Shown here one piece after another: positions 10,173 through 19,570 of a DNA stretch of 64,000 nucleotides. The stretch is from Anaerolineales bacterium. GTDB taxonomy: Bacteria; Chloroflexota; Anaerolineae; Anaerolineales; UBA4823. The DNA lies in NCBI GenBank assembly GCA_025057645.1, contig JANXBJ010000004.1:44961-108960 (forward strand). Direction: 5' to 3'. The position numbers and the translations under genes were made by a program. The notes beneath the pieces were generated by a model that was given only the letters and a program-made list of their open reading frames with translations, was not told where the DNA came from and did no database searches. How positions within the stretch are numbered: the stretch's first letter is position 1; every line of letters starts with the position of its first letter.

Positions 10173-10618
10173 CCTCGCTTCCTCGGCGACGAAAATCTAA
10201 ATCTCTCTGACGATTTTACCCCAATTTAGTCGGATTCGCAGGAGTGTGGTAAAGCTGCAACGGCAACAGCCCTCAGCCCGAGCGCACGGGAAAGAAGACC
10301 CGGAGGCCTAAAGCCCACTTATCACGCAGGCTGAAGCATATTGACGAGATCGAGCTGAGGAGATGGCTCTCGCTGTAATCGGAGGAGTTTCTCCTCTTCA
10401 CTCAACCGGACGTCTTTTCGCCGCAGAAGGTTGCCAGAACCTCGCTCGCCTCAAGCACGGGATTTCGCCCTTGGAGTGGCACGCCGGCTGGGACGCAAAG
10501 AGAAGCTTATATAGGGTCGAACAGGTGTTTACGTCGGGGCCTAGGACCACAAGGATACAGCAAGATCAAGAGTGCATCGCAGCGACAAACTGTTAACATT
10601 TTTCTTACCCGAACAACC

Positions 10619-10646
10619 TTGCATCTTGGGTAATATATAGTATAAT
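10619..10646 (+). promoter_or_regulatory. Candidate sigma70-type promoter TTGCAT-N16-TATAAT for SOD gene
   Basis: Motif spacing read directly, about 75 bp upstream of ATG 10719. Confidence 0.55.
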
Positions 10647-10718
10647 TATCTTAATAATCCGATTAATCACACCCCCTTTGCGGGTGGGAAAATCCAAGGC
10701 AAAGAAAGGAACAGAGCT

Positions 10719-11339
10719 ATGACCAAGCAATTCGAACTTCCCGAACTAGGTTACCCATTTGACGCCCTTGAACCCGTCATCGATGCGCTCACCATGGAAA
10801 TCCATCATGATAAACATCACGGCGCCTACGTTACCAACCTAAACAAAGCCCTAGAAAGCGCTCCCGAATTCTTTGAGAAGCCCATCGAAGAAATTCTCCG
10901 GAATATCCAAAGCGTGCCGGAGAGCATTCGCACTGCGGTGCGCAACCACGGAGGCGGTCACGCCAATCATACCCTGTTCTGGAAGGTAATTGCCCCCGGC
11001 GGCGCCAAGCAACCTTCCGGTGAACTCGCCAGAGAAATCGAGAGCGCTTTTGGCTCCTTTGACGCCTTTGTCGAAAAGTTCAGCTCGGTCTCGGTTGCCC
11101 ACTTTGGCTCCGGCTGGGGCTGGCTAGTGCTTGATGGTGAGGGTAAATTGCAAGTCTACTCCCTACCCAACCAGGACAGCCCCTACATGCAGGGCCACAC
11201 CCCGATCTTAGGGTTGGACGTCTGGGAACATGCCTACTACCTAAAGTACCAGAATCGCCGCGCTGACTACGTCAAGGCCTTCTGGCAAATTGTCAACTGG
11301 ACCCAGGTAGAAGAGAATTTCCGTAACGCAAAAGGGTAG
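10719..11339 (+). CDS. sodA: superoxide dismutase (Fe/Mn family)
   Basis: [31 protein letters not shown] and [19 protein letters not shown] motifs. Confidence 0.95.
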   Translation: MTKQFELPELGYPFDALEPVIDALTMEIHHDKHHGAYVTNLNKALESAPEFFEKPIEEILRNIQSVPESIRTAVRNHGGGHANHTLFWKVIAPGGAKQPSGELAREIESAFGSFDAFVEKFSSVSVAHFGSGWGWLVLDGEGKLQVYSLPNQDSPYMQGHTPILGLDVWEHAYYLKYQNRRADYVKAFWQIVNWTQVEENFRNAKG

Positions 11340-11386
11340 CAGACAAACTCTCCTTTCTTTTCGCGGGTTCCTCCCTCCCCCAATGG

Positions 11387-11422
11387 GTTCCCTCCTTTCG
11401 GTAAAGGAGGGAACTCTTTTTC
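11387..11422 (+). terminator. Rho-independent terminator after SOD
   Basis: GTTCCCTCCTTT-CGGT-AAAGGAGGGAAC, 12-bp perfect stem followed by TCTTTTT. Confidence 0.9.
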
Positions 11423-11582
11423 AGAATTCCGTCAATTTTATCTAAACAAACACTATGATATTTGTCATAATTAAAGTGTGATCGGATCGGTGGCAATATC
11501 TACGAAAGTTGGAGTAAAATACAGGCAAATGGTCCGTTTTTCAACTAGTTTCACCCTTTCATTCTAACAGGAGGAATTCCCT

Positions 11583-11984
11583 ATGACCCACATCATCACT
11601 AGTTTATGCCTGCGGGATGGCAGCTGCGTTGAAGTGTGCCCTGTAGAGTGTATTGTGCCGGGAAAGCCCATCGAGGAGTGGCCATGGTACTATATCGATC
11701 CGGACACATGCATTGACTGTGGCGCCTGCGTCCCCGAATGTCCTTACGAGGCGATTTTCCCCGAGGATGAAGTTCCTTCGGCATATGTCGCCAAAGGTGG
11801 CGAGTACCAGAACAAAGTCGGTTTCACCGGACACTATGAAGGCGTCAACCATCACGGTGAGAAAGTCGTTCTCGACACCGTCCGTCAGCTGGAAAAAGGC
11901 GAGGTTGTTGACCTGACCCCCGACATCAAAGACAATTACCGTTATTTCCAAGAGGGTCCGGGCTATAAAGCCCTCGAGATGTAA
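11583..11984 (+). CDS. ferredoxin family protein (4Fe-4S dicluster type)
   Basis: Cys motifs CLRDGSCVEVCPVEC and DTCIDCGACVPECPYEAI. Confidence 0.92.
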   Translation: MTHIITSLCLRDGSCVEVCPVECIVPGKPIEEWPWYYIDPDTCIDCGACVPECPYEAIFPEDEVPSAYVAKGGEYQNKVGFTGHYEGVNHHGEKVVLDTVRQLEKGEVVDLTPDIKDNYRYFQEGPGYKALEM

Positions 11985-11992
11985 CTCGAACT

Positions 11993-12028
11993 AAGAGAGC
12001 CAGACATCCGGTCGTGTCTGGCTCTCTT
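11993..12028 (+). terminator. Hairpin/terminator after ferredoxin gene
   Basis: AAGAGAGCCAGACA-TCCGGTCG-TGTCTGGCTCTCTT, 14-bp perfect stem, short T run. Confidence 0.7.
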
Positions 12029-12093
12029 GATGGCTCAAATCTGCGACTACTCTTCTGCTTGAGCAGGCAATCTTTCAGCCCGGGGAGGCGATA

Positions 12094-13155
12094 ATGCAGA
12101 TTACGCGCGCTGAAGTTGTCCCTGTTGAGCTCTCGCTCCACCAAGCAATCCGTATGGCGCACTTGCCGCCAATCCGATCCGTGACCGCAATTTTCGTCCG
12201 TTTGGAGACGCGTCAAGGCCAAAGTGCCTGGGGTTGTACGATTGCTCATCCGCAGTTAAGCGGATTCCAACCCGACCAGGTGCTCCAAGTTTGTCAGGAG
12301 TGTGCTGCGAAGGCGGTAGACCTCCATCCACTTAACCTAGAGAATGCCCTCGCCGAGCTCGCCCCGCTGTGTGCCGATTGTCCGCCGGCGCTTTGTGCCT
12401 TCGATCTGGCCTTTCACGATCTGTTGGGTCTAGCTGCCGGCCTCCCTCTTTACCGCCTGTTAGGCGGGTACCGTAACCGTATTCAGACTTCGATCACTAT
12501 TCCTATTGCCTCGGTTGAAGAGAGCGTAGAGCTGGCCCGCCAATTTGCCGAGCGCGGCTTTCGGATCTTTAAGGTTAAGGGCGGAGTCGATCCCGATCTG
12601 GACGTGCAACGCATTCAGGCCATTCGTCGCGCTTGTCCGGACTTTACCCTGCGCCTAGACGCAGATGGCGGATACTCCGCCCAAACAGCCCTCGAAGTGG
12701 CACGCGCCTTAGACGGTGTGTTGGAGTTCCTTGAGCAACCCACTGCGGCTAACGATTTGCAAACCCTGCGCGAGGTCACCCACCTGAGTCCGGTGCGCAT
12801 TCTCGCCGACCAGAGCGCTTGTGGCGCTGAATCAGCCCTACAAGTGGCTGCCCAACGTGCTGCGCATGGAATAACGCTCAAGCTGGCCACTTGCGGCGGC
12901 ATACGCGCCGCCTACCAAGTGGATGCCATCGCCCGCGCAGCAAGGCTGGCCACCATGGTCAGTTGTCTCATTGAGCCAGCCCTGCTGATCGCCGCTGGAT
13001 TGAGCGTTGCACTTGCCAGCCCCAATGTCCAATACGGCGATCTAGATGGGCATTTGGTGCTGAGCAATGACCCCAGCCGAGCCGGCTTTGTTTTACAGGA
13101 CGGCTGGCTGATCGCCTCCGAAGTGCCAGGCCTAGGCTACACGGTCGATTTGTGA
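12094..13155 (+). CDS. mandelate racemase/muconate lactonizing enzyme family (possible dipeptide epimerase)
   Basis: FRIFKVKGG, LRLDADGGYS, EFLEQP and ILADQS enolase-superfamily motifs. Confidence 0.88.
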   Translation: MQITRAEVVPVELSLHQAIRMAHLPPIRSVTAIFVRLETRQGQSAWGCTIAHPQLSGFQPDQVLQVCQECAAKAVDLHPLNLENALAELAPLCADCPPALCAFDLAFHDLLGLAAGLPLYRLLGGYRNRIQTSITIPIASVEESVELARQFAERGFRIFKVKGGVDPDLDVQRIQAIRRACPDFTLRLDADGGYSAQTALEVARALDGVLEFLEQPTAANDLQTLREVTHLSPVRILADQSACGAESALQVAAQRAAHGITLKLATCGGIRAAYQVDAIARAARLATMVSCLIEPALLIAAGLSVALASPNVQYGDLDGHLVLSNDPSRAGFVLQDGWLIASEVPGLGYTVDL

Positions 13156-13230
13156 TCGATCCCGCCCGGTTTCCCCTCCAGGGCGGGCCGAGACCGTGAA
13201 TTTTGACAATTTTCGAGTAAAATTACGCCC

Positions 13231-14049
13231 ATGGCGGCGCTGATCCTGATCCGTGGCGCTGGCGAGATGGCAAGCGGAGTAGCATATCGCTTACATCGCG
13301 CCGGCTTAAGAGTGGTGATGACCGAACTGCCCCAGCCGTTAGCGGTACGGCGGTGGGTTTGCTTTTCCGAAGCAGTCTACGAAGGGCAATGGACTGTCGA
13401 GGGCATTGAGGCGCGGCGGGTGAAAAATCCCACCGATACCCTGAAAATCCTTCAGGTCATGGCGAAGGGGGTTATTCCTGTGTTGATCGATCCCGAAGGG
13501 GAATCCATCTCTGCCCTGCACCCCACAGTGGTCGTTGACGCTCGTATGCTAAAACAGCCTGTCGAGCTAATTCCCCAGCGGGTCAGTCTAATCATCGGTC
13601 TAGGGCCCGGCTTCACGGCAGGCAAGAACTGCCACGCTGCTATCGAAACTAACCGCGGGCATACGCTAGGAAGAGTCTACTGGGAGGGTTCCCCCCAAGC
13701 AGATACCGGCATCCCCGATGCGGTGGGATCGATACGCGAACAGCGCGTCTTACGCGCACCGGTTGGCGGCATCTTTCTGCCCAAAGCCTCGATCGGTGAC
13801 TCGGTCGAAGCAGGAGAAGTGATCGCCGAGGTGAACGGTCGCCCAATAATAGCTCCCTTCAAGGGCGTCGTGCGCGGTTTGTTGCGTGCCGGCATGGAAG
13901 TGACCCCAAACCTGAAGGTGGGCGATCTAGACCCGCGCAACGACCCTTCCTATTGCAGCCTGATCTCCGATAAGGCCCTTGCGATCGGCGGTGCGGTCCT
14001 TGAAGCGATTCTTTCCAAGCCTAACTTGCGCCCTCACTTGTGGGCCTAA
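13231..14049 (+). CDS. yqeB: YqeB-like protein (selenium-dependent molybdenum hydroxylase system, EF2563 family)
   Basis: ILIRGAGEMASGVAYRLHRAGLRVVMTELPQPLAVRR... GLGPGFTAGKNCHAAIETNRGHTLGRVYWEG. Confidence 0.85.
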   Translation: MAALILIRGAGEMASGVAYRLHRAGLRVVMTELPQPLAVRRWVCFSEAVYEGQWTVEGIEARRVKNPTDTLKILQVMAKGVIPVLIDPEGESISALHPTVVVDARMLKQPVELIPQRVSLIIGLGPGFTAGKNCHAAIETNRGHTLGRVYWEGSPQADTGIPDAVGSIREQRVLRAPVGGIFLPKASIGDSVEAGEVIAEVNGRPIIAPFKGVVRGLLRAGMEVTPNLKVGDLDPRNDPSYCSLISDKALAIGGAVLEAILSKPNLRPHLWA

Positions 14050-14278
14050 GAGGAAAATCCCGGCATTCTGCATGGAAAGCTTCCCAGAAAGACGGTTGAT
14101 TCAATCTAATGCCCAAACGAGAATGCTCTGCTCGCCCTGGGGTGTTGTAGAGCAAAGCTCCCTCTGGTGCCGCAATCCGCAAGCAGGGTTTGCGACTCAG
14201 GGGGAGGCCCGATACACGGCAACATTCGATGCTCCAGAATAGCCACGCCAACATTCCTACCCTTTAGCAGTTAAATCC

Positions 14279-15679
14279 TTGAATGCAACGAGCCTGACCC
14301 TTCTGCAAGCTCTCCGTTTATCCTCCACCTCAGCGATCGCCCTCGTTGGCGCAGGGGGGAAAACCACAGCCCTCTATCAGATAGGGAGGGAGTACCGCCA
14401 AGGAAAACCGCTTGTTCTGCTCACGACCTCCACCCATCTCGGATATGACCAAGTTCTTGCCGCAGAATTTCACCTGGTTGTCCACCGTGGTAGCGTTGAA
14501 GAGACCTTAAGACGGTTGCCTTCGGACCAAGGTCTGATCTGCTTGACTGCTGATTGGGACAATCAGACCCAACGCTGGCGAGGACTCGACCCGGAGATGC
14601 TTCAAATGGTCGCCCGATATGCGCACGAAAGGAGCATCCCCCTAATCGTTGAAGCCGACGGAGCGCGTGGTCGCTCGCTCAAGGCGCCTGCCGAACACGA
14701 ACCGGCCCTTCCCTCTTTCTGTGATCCGATCCTCGTTGTCGCCGGCTTAGCCGCCCTCGGCAGACCACTGAGCGAAGAGTGGGTGCACCGTCCGCAACGG
14801 TTCGCAGAGCTGAGCGGTCTTAGGCTGGACGAAACGATCTCAATTGAAGCTGTGCAACGCGTCCTAAGCCACCCCTTAGGGGGGCGCAAGAATATCCCTA
14901 CCACCGCCAAGAGCCACGTTTTGCTCACCCAAGCCGAAATGCCCGAAGCGCAAGCGGCGGCAAAAAAGTTGAGCCTTTCTTTGTTAGAGCGGTTTGATTC
15001 TGTGATTGTCGCCTCCAAAGGACAGCCCTTTCGACCGTCCACCGCAGTGGATTTCCGCCATCCCTATCGCATTCTCGCCGCATACGAGCCTGTTGCGGGA
15101 GTAGTCCTAGCCGCAGGGGCATCTTCGCGCTTTGGTCAACCAAAACCTCTGCTCGCCTGGCAAGGGGAGACCCTCGTCCACCGCGCTGCCCGTCTGGCCC
15201 TTGAAGCCGGGCTACGGCCGGTGCTTGTCGTGTGCGGTGCGGAGGGAGATCGAGTCGCTGCTGCCGTGGCCGACTTGCCTGTGCAAGTGGTTTGGAACAC
15301 CGCTTGGGAGAGCGGTCAGAGCACCTCTATCCGCGCTGCGGTTCAGGCGCTGGGGGAGAAGACCGGCGCAACCCTCTTTCTTTTGGTGGACCAACCCTTT
15401 GTCTCAACTCGGTTACTGCAATCTCTAGTGGAGACCCATGCTCAAACCCTAGCGCCGGTAATTGCGCCGCAAGTGGGCGGTCAACGCGGTAACCCGGTGC
15501 TCTTTGACCGTAGTACCTTCCCGGATCTGCTGCGTCTCGAGGGGGATGTGGGGGGTCGAGGCATTTTTGCCCGTTACCCGCTCCAATGGTTGCCTTGGCA
15601 GGATGAGCGATTGCTCTTCGACCTTGATACCCCCGAAGATTACCAAAGATTGCTACAGATGGACGCAGAGGATGCATAG
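14279..15679 (+). CDS. Fusion: YqeC-like P-loop domain + MobA/MocA-like nucleotidyltransferase
   Basis: N-terminus ALVGAGGKTTALYQIGREY...VEADGARGRSLKAP (YqeC); C-terminus VAGVVLAAGASSRFGQPKPLLAWQGETLVHRA (NTP transferase); TTG start. Confidence 0.85.
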   Translation: MNATSLTLLQALRLSSTSAIALVGAGGKTTALYQIGREYRQGKPLVLLTTSTHLGYDQVLAAEFHLVVHRGSVEETLRRLPSDQGLICLTADWDNQTQRWRGLDPEMLQMVARYAHERSIPLIVEADGARGRSLKAPAEHEPALPSFCDPILVVAGLAALGRPLSEEWVHRPQRFAELSGLRLDETISIEAVQRVLSHPLGGRKNIPTTAKSHVLLTQAEMPEAQAAAKKLSLSLLERFDSVIVASKGQPFRPSTAVDFRHPYRILAAYEPVAGVVLAAGASSRFGQPKPLLAWQGETLVHRAARLALEAGLRPVLVVCGAEGDRVAAAVADLPVQVVWNTAWESGQSTSIRAAVQALGEKTGATLFLLVDQPFVSTRLLQSLVETHAQTLAPVIAPQVGGQRGNPVLFDRSTFPDLLRLEGDVGGRGIFARYPLQWLPWQDERLLFDLDTPEDYQRLLQMDAEDA

Positions 15680-16307
15680 CTCCGCTCCGTCAAAGCCTGT
15701 CGAAGCAATTGTATTAGCAGCCGGGCGGTCGTTGCGCATGGGGAGGCCGAAGCTGACTCTGCCTTGGGGAAAAACGACCGTGCTCGGCGCCGTGATCCAA
15801 GCCTTAGCGGACGGAGGAGCGACATTGGGCCTGCAGGGGATTCTTGTCGTCACCGGCGGTCACCACTGGCTAGTGGAAGAGCTTTTGCGCCAACTTCCTT
15901 GCCCAATCCCCATACGCTGGACCTACAACCCGAACTATGAAGGCGAAATGCTCCTCTCTCTCCAAGAGGGCTTGAGACATACCCTATCAACCACCCAAGC
16001 TGCCTTGGTGACTCTAGGAGATCAACCCCAAATTCTTTCTTCTACCGTACAAGCTATCCTTCAATGCTATCAAGAAGAGGGACATTGGTTAATTGCCCCC
16101 AGCTACCAAATGCGTCGTGGTCACCCATGGCTGGTTGCCCGCCCCCTGTGGAAGGACTTGCTCGCCCTCTCGACCTCCCACACGTTACGGGACTTCTTCC
16201 GCATTCATGCGGGAAAGGTGTACCACCTAATGGTTGAGACACCCACCGTGCTCAAGGACCTTGACACCCCTGAGGACTATGCGCGCGAAAGACCCCAAGA
16301 AGAATAA
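15672..16307 (+). CDS. MobA/MocA-like molybdenum cofactor nucleotidyltransferase (second copy)
   Basis: VEAIVLAAGRSLRMGRPKLTLPWGKTTVLGAVIQAL; start refined to ATG 15672, overlapping the upstream stop. Confidence 0.83.
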   Translation: MHSSAPSKPVEAIVLAAGRSLRMGRPKLTLPWGKTTVLGAVIQALADGGATLGLQGILVVTGGHHWLVEELLRQLPCPIPIRWTYNPNYEGEMLLSLQEGLRHTLSTTQAALVTLGDQPQILSSTVQAILQCYQEEGHWLIAPSYQMRRGHPWLVARPLWKDLLALSTSHTLRDFFRIHAGKVYHLMVETPTVLKDLDTPEDYARERPQEE

Positions 16308-16824
16308 ATCGGCACAGGAGTCCTGTCCGCTCTGGCCGGGCAAGAAACAACCTGCCCAAGTTTTTCAGCGAAATCCTCTAAATACGTTTATAATTCTACC
16401 CACCCGATCTTCCTAGCTAACGTTGGAGAAGTGCGAGATCGAATGCTGTCCAAACCGCTTGGATTGTTAAGGACAAGAACAACCCAGCCAGGTGTGTGTC
16501 AAGACAGTGTGCCTTTACGATCATCAAGCTGATTATGCCCGCTCAACCCGGAAAGTTCCCAGTCTTATCAGCCAACGGAAGCCAGACCTTGTGCTCCCGC
16601 ATATTGCTTTCCCCTACATTGGCTATGGCTAATGGCTGCGCAGCGTTTGTGTTGATAAACGATTTGACGCTATATGACCAACCCCTCTTATCTCGGAGAA
16701 TATTCAACTTAGCGGGATTAAGAAAGGCCTATCTTCGGGGGCTTCGGTTATTTGCCGAAGCGGGTTGCTTTCTGGAATCGGAAGGAACGATCGAAAGGTT
16801 GCTCCAACGCCACGCCTCTCCCTT

Positions 16825-17424
16825 ATGAGTCAAGTGTTGCGCGCCTTTATTGCAATTGAGCTTCCCTCTGGAGTTCAGCAAAGACTGGGCAGAGTGATCC
16901 AAAGATTGCAAGATCAATTGCGGGGTGTAGCCATTCGCTGGGTAAAGCCTCAGAACCTGCATCTCACCTTAAAATTCTTGGGTGAGGTTTCTCTAAACAA
17001 TCTTGAACTAATTAAGGAGATTTTGGCTCGAGAAGCAGCACAGGTTCCCTCCTTTGAGTTTAGCATCGGGGAGCTCGGAGCCTTTCCCAACGCAAAGCGT
17101 CCACGAGTCCTCTGGCTCCATGTCACTGCACCCCCACCGCTGCTCGCCTTACAACGCAGTCTTGATTTGCAAACTGCCAGGCTCGGTTACCTCTCTGAGG
17201 AACGGGAGTACTCACCTCACCTCACCATTGGCAGGGTCAATCGTCAAATTAGCCAGACAGAACTTAACCGCATCACTCTTTTATTACAAGAAGCTCACCT
17301 AGGCCTAGACGAAGTAGTCAGTGTGACTTTCCTCACCTTGTTTCGCAGTGACCTGCACCCGGATGGCTCGGTGTACACTCCCCTTGCCGTTGCGCCGCTC
17401 AAGAAACCCTTACAGGAGAGGTGA
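16825..17424 (+). CDS. thpR: RNA 2',3'-cyclic phosphodiesterase (ThpR/LigT)
   Basis: RAFIAIELP start; HLTLKFLGE and HLTIGRV HxTx motifs; start refined to ATG 16825. Confidence 0.92.
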   Translation: MSQVLRAFIAIELPSGVQQRLGRVIQRLQDQLRGVAIRWVKPQNLHLTLKFLGEVSLNNLELIKEILAREAAQVPSFEFSIGELGAFPNAKRPRVLWLHVTAPPPLLALQRSLDLQTARLGYLSEEREYSPHLTIGRVNRQISQTELNRITLLLQEAHLGLDEVVSVTFLTLFRSDLHPDGSVYTPLAVAPLKKPLQER

Positions 17425-17427
17425 ACT

Positions 17428-17772
17428 CTGGACACATTAGCACTTGCCCGTGAATTAGTTAATGTTCTAGAAAGCAAAAAGGGAGAGGACATCCTCCTGC
17501 TAGACTTGAGGAACATCGCTCCCTTCACAGACTTCTTCATCCTTTGCACCGGCACCAGCGATCGGATGATCCAAGCCTTAGCAGATGCTGCGGTCGAGTG
17601 GATGGATAAGAGTCACGACTACAAAGGCCGCATTGAGGGCGAGGGCATTGACGGGTGGATTTTGGTGGATTTTGGTGACGTCATCCTCCATGTCTTTGCC
17701 CCTGAAAAGCGCGCTTACTATAACTTGGAAGAACTCTGGAGCGCAGGTAAGGTCCTGCTGCGTCTGCAGTAA
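17428..17772 (+). CDS. rsfS: ribosome silencing factor RsfS
   Basis: LDTLALARELVNVLESKKGEDILLLDLRNIAPFTDFFILCTGTSDRMIQALADAA...GWILVDFGDVILHVF. N-terminus extends in frame to CTG 17428 (in-frame TGA just upstream). Confidence 0.9.
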   Translation: MDTLALARELVNVLESKKGEDILLLDLRNIAPFTDFFILCTGTSDRMIQALADAAVEWMDKSHDYKGRIEGEGIDGWILVDFGDVILHVFAPEKRAYYNLEELWSAGKVLLRLQ

Positions 17773-18095
17773 GCCGTTCTCTGAACCTGCGCGCCTCCCT
17801 CTCTGTTGTCAAACTTAGCCTTAGCGGGTCATAACCTCTCTCCTCATTGCAGTCTCAACGGCGGTCTGACTTCGATGTTTTTCAGGATGTCCCGCCTCCT
17901 TCTTTAGGAATTCAAGGGACAACCCTCAGCATCCTAAACCGAGGGTTAATTTTTAGCGACCAGTTTCCCCCGGCCACTGCTTCCGAAACCTTCCGGCCGG
18001 GCAGGGGAAATTTCGCACCCAAAATGTCCATATCGGGGTTAAAATAGGCAAGCATATGCTGTCACCGAGAGCTCAAAAATCAAGAGGTTGCCCGG

Positions 18096-19328
18096 ATGAG
18101 TGAGAACCAACTCGAAAAGCCTGTTCACTTTTTTGACCGCCCTAACGTGGAGGTCGAGACGTTGCCCTTCGGAGAAGGCGTCCCGGTCGGTATTGAACAA
18201 GTTTATAACCCCAAGGTCGGCATTGGTGGCGCCTATGCCGGCTGGGGTGTTGCGGTCGACAATCAATCTTTGCCCCGCCGCCTTGAGGAACGCTTGGGAG
18301 AGGAAATTACCCGCAGCGAGGTGGGTTCTCTGGATGAATTGGGTTTCTACAGTCGCCATCACCTACCCGACCTCAGCCCTCAGGAGCATCTGGACCTCGA
18401 AGTGGAAGTGGGTGCAAAGCTGCTTCAAAAGGCAGTCGCTGCTAATGGCTGGCAACCCGAAGAAGTCGAGGGAGTGTTGATCGGCATAAGCAGTCCAGTT
18501 TGCGGAGACTACCTAGAAAGAATCTGCCAGAAAGCAGGCATTTCCCCGAAGGCGCTCAAAGTCAGCGTTCACAAGGCCTGTGACGGCTCGGTGGGCAGCC
18601 TCCAACTTGCCCTCAATCCTTTTCTGGCTCTGCCGGCGAAGATCAATATCGCCGAGGAACTCTTCGGTAAAAAGGTTTTAGTTGGAGGAATTGAGGGATT
18701 GAGCCGCTTTCTTTTCAAATCCAGAGACGTGAATGCTTTGCAGCTCTTCGGGAACGGTGCGGGGGTGATCGGCATTATTCCCGGTGAGACCATGCAATTC
18801 CTTACTGGCGCAACGCGTGAGGCCTATGACGAAGAAGGTGTTTTACAGGTTAAGATGACCTACCCTCATTCGCGCGAAAGTATGCTAGAGGTCACCCAAG
18901 TCAACCCATTCCATCTGCGCGTGGCTGGCTTAATGCACGAACCTGAAGGGGATGCTCCAATTGCCATGGCCGGGATGATGGGCATGGTGAAGTTGTTCAT
19001 CCGCAACGGGGTGCAAGTGGTGGTTGAGGTGTATCGGGCTTACCGAGAGCTGATGGAGAAACTGGGTCAACCGGGCAAGCAACTGGCCGTTGCAATCGCC
19101 CATCATGCTAACTATAAGATCAACAAGCTTAAGGAGAAGCAGATCCAGGGCGCTGGCATTTCGGTGAACTTCCCTTGGTTACTGCACGATTTTGGCAATG
19201 TGAGCGCAGCTTCGAACATGATCGCCTTTCTACGTTACCTTCCTAATCTCCGCCCGGGTGACCACATCTTGTTCGATGGATTTGGCGCCGGCACTTATTA
19301 TGACTCCTTGACCGTTGCCCTGCCCTGA
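18096..19328 (+). CDS. 3-oxoacyl-ACP synthase III family (thiolase-fold) protein
   Basis: KVSVHKACDGSVGSLQLAL active-site-like Cys region; AIAHHANYKIN; FDGFGAGTYYDS C-terminus. Confidence 0.8.
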   Translation: MSENQLEKPVHFFDRPNVEVETLPFGEGVPVGIEQVYNPKVGIGGAYAGWGVAVDNQSLPRRLEERLGEEITRSEVGSLDELGFYSRHHLPDLSPQEHLDLEVEVGAKLLQKAVAANGWQPEEVEGVLIGISSPVCGDYLERICQKAGISPKALKVSVHKACDGSVGSLQLALNPFLALPAKINIAEELFGKKVLVGGIEGLSRFLFKSRDVNALQLFGNGAGVIGIIPGETMQFLTGATREAYDEEGVLQVKMTYPHSRESMLEVTQVNPFHLRVAGLMHEPEGDAPIAMAGMMGMVKLFIRNGVQVVVEVYRAYRELMEKLGQPGKQLAVAIAHHANYKINKLKEKQIQGAGISVNFPWLLHDFGNVSAASNMIAFLRYLPNLRPGDHILFDGFGAGTYYDSLTVALP

Positions 19329-19570
19329 GATGGAGCACTGCGCCGTGAATTCTGGTGAGGTGCGTAGCTGGCCTTTTTTTCTACCGCAATCAAGTGAAGC
19401 CCGGCGATGGCGAAGTTCTGATCCACCGCTCAGGCCTTCTTCACCTCTCTCGTCCTGTGAGAGTCTGTGAGAAGCCCGCTCAACCTCTGCTCTAAATCGG
19501 TTTTCCTTGTGGAAAGTCCCCCCTTTTCCACCTCCTAAATGACACCACACGGGCCGATCAGCCCGAGAGT

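Noticed and set aside
10490-10560. GGGACGCAAAG motif resembling a c-di-GMP-I (GEMM) riboswitch
   Set aside because: Only the one block matches; the upstream GGCAAACC/GAAA block and downstream GGTAGC receptor are missing, and it lies far from the SOD start
15462-15671. N-terminal extension of the second MocA ORF
   Set aside because: Overlaps the end of the YqeC-MocA fusion in another frame; homology begins at ATG 15672
16308-16824. ORF 16496-16828 (110 aa)
   Set aside because: No SD or recognisable domain; probable spurious ORF overlapping thpR start
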